From an uncultured Eubacteriales bacterium (GTDB taxonomy: Bacteria; Bacillota; Clostridia; Christensenellales; UBA1242): a stretch of 64,000 bases of DNA. How positions within the stretch are numbered: position 1 is the first letter of the stretch; each line of letters begins with the position of its first letter. The notes under the pieces are model-generated. The model made no database searches. It was not told the origin of the DNA and saw only the letters and a list, made by a program, of their open reading frames with translations. Positions 16,897 to 25,769 of this stretch are shown in pieces. The stretch spans positions 1 to 64,000 of the forward strand of contig CABUZJ010000003.1 of NCBI GenBank assembly GCA_902496015.1, written 5' to 3'. Both the position numbers and the translations under genes were made by a program.

Positions 16897-18226
16897 TATT
16901 TACCTCCACAAATTCGCCAGATAAAGTTGTTAATTTTGCAGAAGTTACATTCACTTTAACAAAATTACCAATTAAGTTTTTATCTCCCCTAAAAGACAAG
17001 GTTTTCCCATTAAATGTAGTGCCTAATAAAAAGCCATCTTTTTTTGGATAAACATCTTCAACAAGCACTTCAATTGTTTTACCAATAAAAGATTTGCTTA
17101 TTTTTGTTGCTTCTTGTTGTTCAATCTCTATAAGTCTTTTTAACCTTTCTTTTTTTATGTTTAGTGGAATTTGTCCATCTAACTTTTCAGCAACTGTTCC
17201 CTTGCGCTTGCTATAAATAAAAGTAAACAATTGTTCATAGCCCACATTTTTAACCACATCAATGGTCTCTTGAAAGTCTTCTTCGGTTTCTGTTGGGAAA
17301 CCAACAATAACATCTGACGAAAACTGAACATCTTTTATATTTTGTTTTGCATAAGATATTAGGCTTAAATAACTTTCTTTGGTGTAGTTTCTATTCATAA
17401 GTTTTAATATTCTATTGCTTCCTGATTGAATTGGTAAATGCAAATAATGACAAATTTTATTAGAGTTTGCAATAACATCAATAACTTCTTTACTTAAATC
17501 TTTTGGGTGGCTTGTCATAAATTTAATCCAAAACTTACCATCGATAGCATCTATTTCTTTTAAAAGCTGAGCAAATGTTCCAAATTTATCGGGATTATCG
17601 TTGCCGTAACTATTTACATTTTGACCAAGTAATGTTATTTGTTTAAAGCCCATTTTTAAAACTTGTTTAATTTCTTTCAAAATTTCATCTTTTGGTCTAC
17701 TAATCTCTCTACCTCTAACATAAGGCACAATACAATAAGAACAAAAATTATTACATCCATACATAATATTAATCCATGCATTAACCCCAGAAGTTCTAAT
17801 TTTAGGCATATTATCTCGGTCGCTAATATTTTCTACTTCATCTATTTTAATAACTCTTTTTTGTCCATTTAATTTTAAATCTAAAAGTTTTCCAAACTCA
17901 GCAATATTATGCGTTCCAAATATAATATCAATAAATGGAAATTTTTCTTTCAACATTAGTGCATAACCATTTTGTTGACTCATGCACCCACATACAGCAA
18001 TTATAAGGTTGGGCTTTAATTTTTTTAAAGGTTTCAATTCCCCAATATTACCCATAATTTTTTGCTCGGCACTTTCTCTTATTGCACAAGTATTAAAAAC
18101 AATTATATCTGCATTATTTTTATCTTGGGTGCTTATATAACCTTTATCTTCTAAAATGCCTGCAAGTTTTTCGCTTTCATGCACATTCATTTGACATCCA
18201 TAAGTTAAAATACAATAAGTTTTCAT
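16889..18226 (-). CDS. miaB: tRNA-2-methylthio-N6-dimethylallyladenosine synthase
   Basis: A 445-residue radical-SAM methylthiotransferase that adds the ms2 group to i6A37 of tRNA. The N-terminal UPF0004 domain holds three cluster Cys (GCQMNVHES, TCAIRES, VCGCMSQ). The radical-SAM motif is CNNFCSYCIVPYVRGRE. A C-terminal TRAM domain binds tRNA. The ATG at 18226 is chosen because TTGGAG lies six bases upstream. First gene of the miaB-mutS-mutL-miaA-ynbB-alkD operon, behind its own promoter. Confidence 0.97.
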   Translation of the reverse strand: MKTYCILTYGCQMNVHESEKLAGILEDKGYISTQDKNNADIIVFNTCAIRESAEQKIMGNIGELKPLKKLKPNLIIAVCGCMSQQNGYALMLKEKFPFIDIIFGTHNIAEFGKLLDLKLNGQKRVIKIDEVENISDRDNMPKIRTSGVNAWINIMYGCNNFCSYCIVPYVRGREISRPKDEILKEIKQVLKMGFKQITLLGQNVNSYGNDNPDKFGTFAQLLKEIDAIDGKFWIKFMTSHPKDLSKEVIDVIANSNKICHYLHLPIQSGSNRILKLMNRNYTKESYLSLISYAKQNIKDVQFSSDVIVGFPTETEEDFQETIDVVKNVGYEQLFTFIYSKRKGTVAEKLDGQIPLNIKKERLKRLIEIEQQEATKISKSFIGKTIEVLVEDVYPKKDGFLLGTTFNGKTLSFRGDKNLIGNFVKVNVTSAKLTTLSGEFVEVNNG

Positions 18227-18253
18227 AAAATTCTCCAACGCATTAATGTATAT

Positions 18254-18283
18254 ATTATATAATAATTATACTTATAGAAGCAA
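18254..18283 (-). promoter_or_regulatory. Promoter of the miaB-mutS-mutL operon
   Basis: Minus strand: TTGCTT (18278-18283), 18-bp spacer, TATAAT (18254-18259). Confidence 0.55.
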
Positions 18284-18346
18284 AATTTTCAACATAATTC
18301 GATAAAATAAGTAATAAAATTCTTAAAAACCGACATACTAAATTTG

Positions 18347-20587
18347 ATGGAAAATGTAAGAAAAAGCAAATTTAATATTTTCTATAAAATAATGGCATTC
18401 ATTTTAAGTCTAATTATTATTGCATTTATTTCTCTTCTTATTTTTTATTTTGTAGCAACTGCTGGCTTAAATTTGAATACAAAAACGCTTGCTCTTGCTG
18501 GCAATGGGAATGTAACAGTTTATGCAAATAATGGCGAAGAAATAGATGCTAAGTGGAGTTCTATTAATTCTAAAATAAAATTAAATGAACTAAAAGATTA
18601 CACAATTAATGCCTTTATTTCTATGGAAGATAAAAAATTTTATAGGCATAATGGAATAGATATTTTAAGAATTGGTGGAGCCATATTAAATAATATTAAG
18701 TCAGGTAAAGCAAAACAAGGGGGCTCAACTATAAGCCAACAACTTGTTAAAAATAGTCAACTTTCACAAGAAAAAACTTATACAAGAAAATTAAAGGAGA
18801 TTAAACTTACTAGACAATTAGAAAAAAAATTTAGTAAAGATGAAATTCTTGAAATGTATTTAAACACTATTTATTTTGGAAATGGGTGTTATGGTATAGA
18901 AGATGCGTCTTTGTTTTATTTTAATAAACATGCCAAAGATTTATCATTAAATGAAAGTGCTTTACTTGTTGCAACTATTAATGCCCCATCAGTTTATAAC
19001 CCAATAACAAATTATGATAAAACAATAGACCGCAAAAATTTAGTTTTAAAAAGTATGCTTGAAGATAATAAAATTAGTCAAGAAGAATATAACAAAAATA
19101 TTAGTGAAGCAATTAAAATTTATGAAAACAATTTATCTAATTCATACAGTGAAGCAGTTATTAATGAAGCATGTGAAATATTGGGTGTAACTGAAAATCA
19201 ATTAATAAACCTAGAACTAAAAATTTATACTTATCAAGATGTTAATCTTCAAAAACAAGCAGAAAAACAAATAAATACTGGAAATTATAATCCAAAACAA
19301 AATGGTGCAATTCCATCAATATCTTCAATGATAATAGATAATAATAAATTTGCTGTTATAGCATTTGCAAGCAACGGGAATGGTGAACTTTTTAAAAGAA
19401 GACAACCTGGTTCAGCAATTAAACCAATTTTGGTTTATGCCCCAGCAATAGAAAATAATATAATATCTCCTGCAACAAAAATTTTAGATGAGCCAATTAA
19501 CTTTAATGGATATAGCCCTACGAATGCCAGCAAAACTTATTCAGGTTATGTTTCAATAAGAACAGCACTAGAAAAATCTTTAAATATTCCTGCGATTAAA
19601 GTTTTAAGCTACACAGGCATAGAAAAATCTAAGGAATTTGCAGAAAAATTAGGCATTACGTTTAGTGAAAACGATAACAACTATGCAATAGCATTAGGTG
19701 GATTTACAAATGGTGTAACAATGTTGGAACTTGCAAATTCTTACTCAGCATTTGCTAATGAAGGAAGATTTGCCACTGCTAAATTTATAAGGCAAATAAA
19801 GAATGCTAAAAATGAAGTAATTTATAATCACAACCCGCAACCAAAACAAGTAATGCAAAATTCAACTGCTTATTTAATGAATGATATGTTAATTGGTGTT
19901 AGTAAACATGGAACAGCATCAAGGTTAAAAAACTTCAACTTTGAAATAGGAGCAAAAACTGGAACTGTGGGTGAAAAAGGAAGTTCTAAAAACACAGATG
20001 CTTGGAGTGTGGCATACACAACGGAACATACATTTTTAACTCACATAGGAACAAACTTAAAGGTAAGCTCATTAGATAGTTCGGTTAATGGTTCAACCTA
20101 CCCAACTCTATTTAATAGAGATATAATTAGTCATACATATAGAACGCATAATCCAAATAATTTCAGACAACCAGATAGTGCTGTATATGCTCAAATAGAT
20201 GCAATAAGTTATGAAGATAATTTAGTTGAACTTGCAAATGAAAGTTTAGATGATAGATATAAAATTACTGAATTGTTTAAAAAAGATAACTTACCAGAAA
20301 CAAGTGAAAGAATAATAATAAAACAACCAAATTTAATGGTTTACATGTTTGAAAATCTTGCTCCAAAGTTGAAATTTAGAACTCAGTTTAATGTAAATTT
20401 TAGCATTATGCGAGATGATGGTGGCGGATTTAATAACATTAGAGAAATTAATGGAGATGGACAGGAATTTGAATTTTTTGATAACAGTGCAAAAAAAGGC
20501 AATGTTTACACTTATAAAGTAGTTGCATATAAGAATAATGATTTATCAAATGTTTCATCTAATACAATAAAAATTTACTATAAATAA
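18347..20587 (+). CDS. Class A penicillin-binding protein (PBP1A-type, bifunctional)
   Basis: A 746-residue peptidoglycan polymerase and crosslinker. One N-terminal membrane helix lies at about 15-38. The glycosyltransferase domain has SMEDKKFYRHNGID, GGSTISQQLVKN and KKFSKDEILEMYLNTIYFG. The transpeptidase has the catalytic Ser and Lys in PGSAIKP, SLN, and KTGTVG. The last ~80 residues resemble a fibronectin-III-like domain. ATG at 18347 follows an in-frame TTG at 18344; neither has a visible Shine-Dalgarno, unusual among the genes here. Monocistronic, convergent with thiI. Confidence 0.93.
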   Translation: MENVRKSKFNIFYKIMAFILSLIIIAFISLLIFYFVATAGLNLNTKTLALAGNGNVTVYANNGEEIDAKWSSINSKIKLNELKDYTINAFISMEDKKFYRHNGIDILRIGGAILNNIKSGKAKQGGSTISQQLVKNSQLSQEKTYTRKLKEIKLTRQLEKKFSKDEILEMYLNTIYFGNGCYGIEDASLFYFNKHAKDLSLNESALLVATINAPSVYNPITNYDKTIDRKNLVLKSMLEDNKISQEEYNKNISEAIKIYENNLSNSYSEAVINEACEILGVTENQLINLELKIYTYQDVNLQKQAEKQINTGNYNPKQNGAIPSISSMIIDNNKFAVIAFASNGNGELFKRRQPGSAIKPILVYAPAIENNIISPATKILDEPINFNGYSPTNASKTYSGYVSIRTALEKSLNIPAIKVLSYTGIEKSKEFAEKLGITFSENDNNYAIALGGFTNGVTMLELANSYSAFANEGRFATAKFIRQIKNAKNEVIYNHNPQPKQVMQNSTAYLMNDMLIGVSKHGTASRLKNFNFEIGAKTGTVGEKGSSKNTDAWSVAYTTEHTFLTHIGTNLKVSSLDSSVNGSTYPTLFNRDIISHTYRTHNPNNFRQPDSAVYAQIDAISYEDNLVELANESLDDRYKITELFKKDNLPETSERIIIKQPNLMVYMFENLAPKLKFRTQFNVNFSIMRDDGGGFNNIREINGDGQEFEFFDNSAKKGNVYTYKVVAYKNNDLSNVSSNTIKIYYK

Positions 20588-20589
20588 AA

Positions 20590-20608
20590 AGCAGACTAAC
20601 AATCTGCT
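20590..20608. terminator. Bidirectional terminator between the PBP gene and thiI
   Basis: AGCAGA/TCTGCT stem with a seven-base loop, flanked by A-rich and T-rich tracts. Confidence 0.65.
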
Positions 20609-20620
20609 CTTTATTTATTT

Positions 20621-21778
20621 TTAAATAGTAATAATTTCTGCTGTATTCATTGCTTCTTCTATTAATAATTCCACATCTAATTTTGCTTCTTCTCTTAGCA
20701 CATTTTCAAGTTTTGGTCTTGTAACGGGATTTCTAGGTAAAAAAACCGTGCAACAATCTTCATAAGGTTGAATTGAAATATCATATGTATTTATTTTCTT
20801 TGATAAATCAATGATTTCAACTTTATCAAATGCTATTAATGGTCGTGCAATAACAGTGTTTTGAATTACATTCTCAACAACCGTCATACTTTCAATAGTT
20901 TGACTTGCAACTTGCCCTAAATTTTCACCAGTGATAATCATTTTATAGTTATTATCTTTTGCAATCTTTTCTGCAATTCTAAACATAAATCTGCGTAATA
21001 ATGTAATCATATAATCGGCTTTACACTTTTTGTGAATCTCTTGTTGGATTTTTGTTACGCTTATTATATGAAGATTTATATTGCCTGAGTAATCATTTAG
21101 TTTTTTAGCAAGTTCAATAACTTTTTCTTTTGCCTGTGGGCTTGTGTAAGGGAAACTATGAAAATGAAGAGCAGATAATTTAACTCCCCTTTTCGCCATA
21201 AGATAACCTGCAACAGGGCTATCTATTCCTCCAGATAATAGCAATAAACCATTACCAGAAGAACCAACAGGCATTCCACCCATGCCTAATTGAGTTTTTG
21301 TGAAAATATAACTACTTCCATTTTCTCTAATATCAATGTTAATAATATTGTCTGGTTTTATAACATCAACTTTAAGTTTTGGATTATTTTTAAGACATTC
21401 TTCACCAATTTGTTTTGAAACTAACATCGAATTTAACGAAAAAGTTTTATCTGCTCTATTGGTTTCGACTTTGAATGTTCCTGTAAGATTCTTGCTAAGT
21501 TCCTTTGCATATTGTGCTATATTCTCATAAGTGCTACTGAATTCAATTGCAGGGGAAAATGAAAAGATACCCGAAATTTTTTCAAGTACATTTAATATAG
21601 ATTTTTCATCTTTATTTTGAAAGTTGTAAACAATATATCTACCTGAAATATGTTTAAGTTTTGCTTTAAATTTTGAAAGAGCAAGTTCAATGTTTTCAAC
21701 CAATAGTTTTTCAAAAAATCCTCTATTTTTTCCTTTTAAATGTATCTCAGCATATCTAATAATTATCACTTTTTCCAT
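20621..21778 (-). CDS. thiI: tRNA 4-thiouridine synthase / thiamine sulfurtransferase ThiI
   Basis: A 385-residue enzyme that adenylates U8 of tRNA and transfers sulfur to give s4U; it may also supply sulfur for thiamine. Order: N-terminal ferredoxin-like domain (IRYAEIHLKGKNRG), THUMP domain, PP-loop ATPase (LSGGIDSPVAGYLMAKRG), and CCTVFLPRNPVTRP near residue 345. The C-terminal rhodanese domain of E. coli ThiI is absent, as in most Firmicutes, so sulfur must come from a dedicated desulfurase, encoded directly upstream. The ATG at 21778 is chosen from AAAGGAAAG eight bases before it. Confidence 0.95.
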   Translation of the reverse strand: MEKVIIIRYAEIHLKGKNRGFFEKLLVENIELALSKFKAKLKHISGRYIVYNFQNKDEKSILNVLEKISGIFSFSPAIEFSSTYENIAQYAKELSKNLTGTFKVETNRADKTFSLNSMLVSKQIGEECLKNNPKLKVDVIKPDNIINIDIRENGSSYIFTKTQLGMGGMPVGSSGNGLLLLSGGIDSPVAGYLMAKRGVKLSALHFHSFPYTSPQAKEKVIELAKKLNDYSGNINLHIISVTKIQQEIHKKCKADYMITLLRRFMFRIAEKIAKDNNYKMIITGENLGQVASQTIESMTVVENVIQNTVIARPLIAFDKVEIIDLSKKINTYDISIQPYEDCCTVFLPRNPVTRPKLENVLREEAKLDVELLIEEAMNTAEIITI

Positions 21779-21791
21779 AGTTTGCTTTCCT

Positions 21792-22916
21792 TTATGCATA
21801 AATTGTATCAATTATTTCTTTAAATTGTTGAGCAATAAAATTCATATCATATTCTTCATGTGCTGAAAAAGAAATTCTTATTGCACTATCAATTTCTTGT
21901 GCTTTTTTACCCATATTTTCCAAAGTTCGATTTCCCCGTTTTTTAGAAGAGCAAGCAGAGCCTGTGGCAATTAAAATATCTTTTTCTGCAAGTGCGTGAA
22001 GCAGAACTTCCCCCCTAATTCCTTTTATTGATATATTTAATATATAAGGCGAACTATATTCTACATTGCCATTAATTTCAAATTCAATATTTTGATTTAT
22101 AAGTGCAGATATTAAATTTTGTTTGTCGCATTTAACTTTATTATAATCGTCTTTCAATTTTGCAATTTTTAATTTAATTGCCGTGTAAAAACCATTTATA
22201 TATGCCGTATTTTCTGTCCCAGATATAAGGTTATATTCTTGACCACCGCCATAAATTAATGTCTTTAATTTGTTTATATCCTTTGCATATAAAGCCCCAA
22301 TTCCTTTGGGCCCATGAATTTTGTGTGCGGAAATTGTATAAAAGTCAACGCCTAAATTTTCAATATTTACATCAATTTTACCAAATGCTTGAACACCGTC
22401 ACTAAAAATTAAACAATTAGGATTTATTTGTTTTGCAAAACTAGAAATTTCACTAATATCATTTATTGTACCTGTTTCATTGCTCACATGTAAAACAGCA
22501 ACCAGTGCAACGTCTGGTGTCATTTTCTTTTTAAAATCTTCAAAATTTATTCTACCATCTTCTTGCAAAGCAATGTAATCAACCATAACATTTTTTGTTT
22601 GCATTTGTTTTGCACATTCATAAACAGAAGCATGTTCACCAGCACTAACTAAAATTTTTTTACAAGATTTTGGATTTAAGCTGTTAAACACTAAATTATT
22701 CGCACAGGTGGCACTAGGGGTAAAAATTAAGTCACCTTGATTTGCACCTAAGATATTCAAAATGTTTTGTCTTATTAAATTTACTTTTTTTTCAATTAAT
22801 TTTGCTTGTTTATATTTTGCACCCATATTTAAATAATCTTCTTGTAATGCAATTGCAATAGCATTAATAACTTCATTTAATGGTTTTGTGGTGCTTGCAT
22901 TATCTAAATTAATCAT
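21792..22916 (-). CDS. Cysteine desulfurase (IscS/NifS family), partner of ThiI
   Basis: A 374-residue PLP enzyme that takes sulfur from cysteine as a persulfide. Seen: LDNASTTKP at the start, SDGVQAFGKI, the PLP lysine in SAHKIHGPKGIGALY, and the catalytic Cys in ATGSACSSKKRGNRTLE. It begins the two-gene operon with thiI, thirteen bases apart, the NifZ-ThiI arrangement of Firmicutes; donor to ThiI is therefore the most likely role. Confidence 0.95.
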   Translation of the reverse strand: MINLDNASTTKPLNEVINAIAIALQEDYLNMGAKYKQAKLIEKKVNLIRQNILNILGANQGDLIFTPSATCANNLVFNSLNPKSCKKILVSAGEHASVYECAKQMQTKNVMVDYIALQEDGRINFEDFKKKMTPDVALVAVLHVSNETGTINDISEISSFAKQINPNCLIFSDGVQAFGKIDVNIENLGVDFYTISAHKIHGPKGIGALYAKDINKLKTLIYGGGQEYNLISGTENTAYINGFYTAIKLKIAKLKDDYNKVKCDKQNLISALINQNIEFEINGNVEYSSPYILNISIKGIRGEVLLHALAEKDILIATGSACSSKKRGNRTLENMGKKAQEIDSAIRISFSAHEEYDMNFIAQQFKEIIDTIYA

Positions 22917-22989
22917 ATTAACCTCACAACACTGTTAGTTTAACACAATATGCTTAGTTTTTGCAAGACGAATTTATAAATAATATGGT

Positions 22990-23658
22990 TTATGGAATCA
23001 AGTTTAACATTTCATTTAAAGTGTTAGACTTTAAGTATGTGTCTGGTATATCCCCAATTATAACACTTTCACATAACAAAACATCACTGTTCGTTTTTAC
23101 ATTCATATTATTAAATGGCAATATAACATTTATTGCACTTGATACATTTAAATAAATTTTATGTTGAGTTTGGTTAATCCCAGCACTTATAAATTTACTT
23201 TCAAATACACAACTAATGTCTCCATAAGGGTAAATATTAATCGGCACCTTTGGACCAATGCCGGCAAAAATTGGAATGCCAGTGAAAGCACCAATGGCAA
23301 TACCAATTGGCGTTTTAACGAGTTCATTCAATGTTTGCATTGTAACCCTTCCAATTAGTTTACTTAAACTATTGATTTGTATTGAATTTGCTTGAATCAT
23401 GCTAATTTTACCCGAACTATCTGTTACAATATGAATTAAATCTTCATATGTTATGTTTTGATTCATTGCTTCTGTTATTGCCACATTCATTGCTTTATTA
23501 GCATAAACTATAACCTGTGATTTAGCAGTATTTATTAAAAGTGGTGTAACAATAAATTTCATGTAACAAAAAATCAATAAAAAAACAACAAAAAAGATAG
23601 ACAATGTTTTTGCCAATTTCTTTCTTTTAGAAAAATTAATCACTTTTATTGTTGTCAT
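22990..23658 (-). CDS. yunB: Sporulation protein YunB
   Basis: A 222-residue protein matching the YunB family in length and phrases. It has one N-terminal membrane helix (about 15-38), then an extracytoplasmic part with SQVIVYANKAMNVAI and the family signature PIGIAIGAFTGIPIFAGIGP. YunB is a sigma-E-controlled mother-cell protein in Bacillus, needed for normal spore formation; its biochemistry is unknown. Monocistronic here, between the desulfurase and the spoVA operon. Confidence 0.88.
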   Translation of the reverse strand: MTTIKVINFSKRKKLAKTLSIFFVVFLLIFCYMKFIVTPLLINTAKSQVIVYANKAMNVAITEAMNQNITYEDLIHIVTDSSGKISMIQANSIQINSLSKLIGRVTMQTLNELVKTPIGIAIGAFTGIPIFAGIGPKVPINIYPYGDISCVFESKFISAGINQTQHKIYLNVSSAINVILPFNNMNVKTNSDVLLCESVIIGDIPDTYLKSNTLNEMLNLIP

Positions 23659-23727
23659 TATTAAATTATATTAATTAAATTAATTATTAATGTCATAATA
23701 AATTATAAAAATTTTTAATTAAAAAAT

Positions 23728-23753
23728 ACGCAAAACGATAACAAGTTTTGCGT
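23728..23753. terminator. Terminator after spoVAE
   Basis: ACGCAAAAC/GTTTTGCGT, eight-base loop, A- and T-runs on the two sides; ends the spoVA operon on the minus strand. Confidence 0.8.
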
Positions 23754-23792
23754 TTTTATTGAATACTTTAAAAGTAAATGTTATTTTTTGCA

Positions 23793-24167
23793 TTAATTTT
23801 TTTTAGTTTTACTATTTGTGCAAAGAGCAACCAAATAACTAAGTCCAATTGAAACGGCAATGCCAGCACTTGTTGCAATTAAACCACCACCAAGTGCACC
23901 AAACAAACCATAAGTTTTTGCTCCATTAATTGCACCCCGAGCAAGAGCACTTCCAAAACCAATAATTGGCAGTGTTGCACCTGCCCCAGCCCACTCTATA
24001 ATATAATTATATATTCCAAAACCACCTAATATTGCACCAATTAATAAAAATAAAACTAAGATTCTTGCAGGTGTAATTTTAGTAGTAATTATAATTATTT
24101 CACCTATCATGCAAATAGTTCCACCAACAAATAAAACCTTTAAATACATTAGTAATGTTTCTGCCAT
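23793..24167 (-). CDS. spoVAE: Stage V sporulation protein AE (SpoVAEb)
   Basis: A 124-residue membrane protein with three or four helices and the family phrase GAGATLPIIGFGSALARGAI. It is part of the SpoVA channel that moves Ca-dipicolinate into the spore and releases it at germination. The ATG at 24167 has AAGGAG six bases before it; this lies past the spoVAD stop. Third gene of spoVAC-D-E. Confidence 0.93.
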   Translation of the reverse strand: MAETLLMYLKVLFVGGTICMIGEIIIITTKITPARILVLFLLIGAILGGFGIYNYIIEWAGAGATLPIIGFGSALARGAINGAKTYGLFGALGGGLIATSAGIAVSIGLSYLVALCTNSKTKKN

Positions 24168-24177
24168 AATATTCTCC

Positions 24178-25182
24178 TTAATTTTCAATTAAAACTAAAT
24201 GAGCAACGCAAGGTATTGTTTCCCCCTGTTGATTTGTTGTAGTGCTCATTAATGCACCTGTTGCAACAAATATTACCCTATTAAATTCTTTATTTTTCAT
24301 TTTGTCGTATATGTAAGAGTTCAACACAATTGCAGAACATCCAGCACCACTTCCCCCTTGAAAAGTCTTTTGCTCGGCATTAAACAAACAGTGTCCACAA
24401 TCCATGTAATTTGCTCCAAGCTTAATGTCGACTTTAGCAAGTAAATCTCTTAAAATATCACTTCCCAATTTCCCTAGGTCGCCTGTTGCAATTAAGTCGT
24501 AATCTTTTGGAGATGTGTTTGTGTCTTTAAAAAATGCATAAAGAGTTTCATATGCGGCAGGAGCCATGGCTGCACCCATATTAGCGATATCTGAAATGCC
24601 AAAATCTGTAACTTTTCCAAATGTAATTTTAGAAATTTTAGGGCCTTCGCCCTTTGTTGAAAGCACACAACAGCCTGCACCAGTTGCAGTCCACTGCGAA
24701 TATGTTTGACGCTGATTTCCAAATTCTAATGGGTTTCTATATTGTCTTTCAGCTGCACTGAAATGGCTTCCAGTTAAACAAACAACCGTTTCGCCCACCC
24801 CACCGCTCATCATAGCGGCAGCAACTGCCAAACTTTCAGTCATTGTAGAGCAAGCACTATAAACACCAACAAGTGGTATTTGAAAAGTTCTAGCGGTGTA
24901 ATTAATGCTAACTAACTGATTTAAAATATCACCACCAACTAAATAATCAACATCGGTTGTTTTTAATTTTGCTCTTTTTAAACATAGTTGAAGTGCTTTC
25001 TCAAAAAATTTTCTTTCAGCTTTTTCAAAAGTTTTTTCGCCCATTGTATCATCAGTTGCGTAATGCTTTAAATATTTGCCAAATGGTCCAAATGCTTCTT
25101 TTTCTCCCACAAATGTGGCAGTTGCGGTTATAACTGGTTTATCTTCCAATTCAAAAGTTTGGTCGCCAATTTTTTTATTCAT
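24178..25182 (-). CDS. spoVAD: Stage V sporulation protein AD
   Basis: A 334-residue thiolase-fold protein that binds dipicolinic acid and sits on the inner spore membrane. Seen: ITATATFVGEKEAFGPFGKY, GVYSACSTMTESLAVAA, NMGAAMAPAAYETL and DLIATGDLGKLGS. The Cys at the thiolase position is kept (YSACST), as in other SpoVAD proteins. It lies nine bases after spoVAC. Confidence 0.97.
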   Translation of the reverse strand: MNKKIGDQTFELEDKPVITATATFVGEKEAFGPFGKYLKHYATDDTMGEKTFEKAERKFFEKALQLCLKRAKLKTTDVDYLVGGDILNQLVSINYTARTFQIPLVGVYSACSTMTESLAVAAAMMSGGVGETVVCLTGSHFSAAERQYRNPLEFGNQRQTYSQWTATGAGCCVLSTKGEGPKISKITFGKVTDFGISDIANMGAAMAPAAYETLYAFFKDTNTSPKDYDLIATGDLGKLGSDILRDLLAKVDIKLGANYMDCGHCLFNAEQKTFQGGSGAGCSAIVLNSYIYDKMKNKEFNRVIFVATGALMSTTTNQQGETIPCVAHLVLIEN

Positions 25183-25191
25183 ATCAACTCC

Positions 25192-25647
25192 TTAAAATAA
25201 TAATATAATACTATAAATTAAACCAATAATTAATGAATATGCAACGCCATTTGCAATTACAGGGCCTGCTATATAAAACATTTTTGCACCTAAACCAAAC
25301 ACTAGTCCTTCTTTTTTAAATTCAATTGCACATGAAGCAATTGAATTTGCAAAACCTGAAATAGGAATAACAGTACCAGCCCCACCAAATCTTGCAATTC
25401 TATCAAACACTCCAAAACCTGTAAGCAATATTGTTATTGTTATAACAATTACATTTATCCATGTTCCCACCGTTAAAATATCCATTAAAGGAAAATATGC
25501 TTTTAATATGTCTCCACACATTTGTCCAAAACAACAAATTGCACCACCAACTAAAAAAGCGTGAAATAAAGATTTAAACCAACTTGCTTTTGGTGATTTG
25601 TTTTCTACATATCTAACATAATTTTGGTTTCTAATTTTAGTATTCAC
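25192..25647 (-). CDS. spoVAC: Stage V sporulation protein AC
   Basis: A 151-residue membrane protein, first of the spoVAC-D-E operon. After a polar N-terminus it has about four helices with FLVGGAICCFGQM and GAGTVIPISGFANSIASCAIEFKKEG, close to the SpoVAE motif, as the two are paralogous. SpoVAC is the mechanosensitive part of the dipicolinate channel in Bacillus. Translation starts at GTG with GGAGG seven bases upstream. Sigma-G control is expected but no -10/-35 was assigned. Confidence 0.94.
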   Translation of the reverse strand: MNTKIRNQNYVRYVENKSPKASWFKSLFHAFLVGGAICCFGQMCGDILKAYFPLMDILTVGTWINVIVITITILLTGFGVFDRIARFGGAGTVIPISGFANSIASCAIEFKKEGLVFGLGAKMFYIAGPVIANGVAYSLIIGLIYSIILLF

Positions 25648-25769
25648 TTTAATCCTCCATAACTATATGTAAAATTTTGAACTTGTTTTAATTTTTTATT
25701 CACAATAATAAATAGTTTTTAAAATTTTAGCCAAACTATCAAATAAGGACTAATATAAGGAGTAATATT

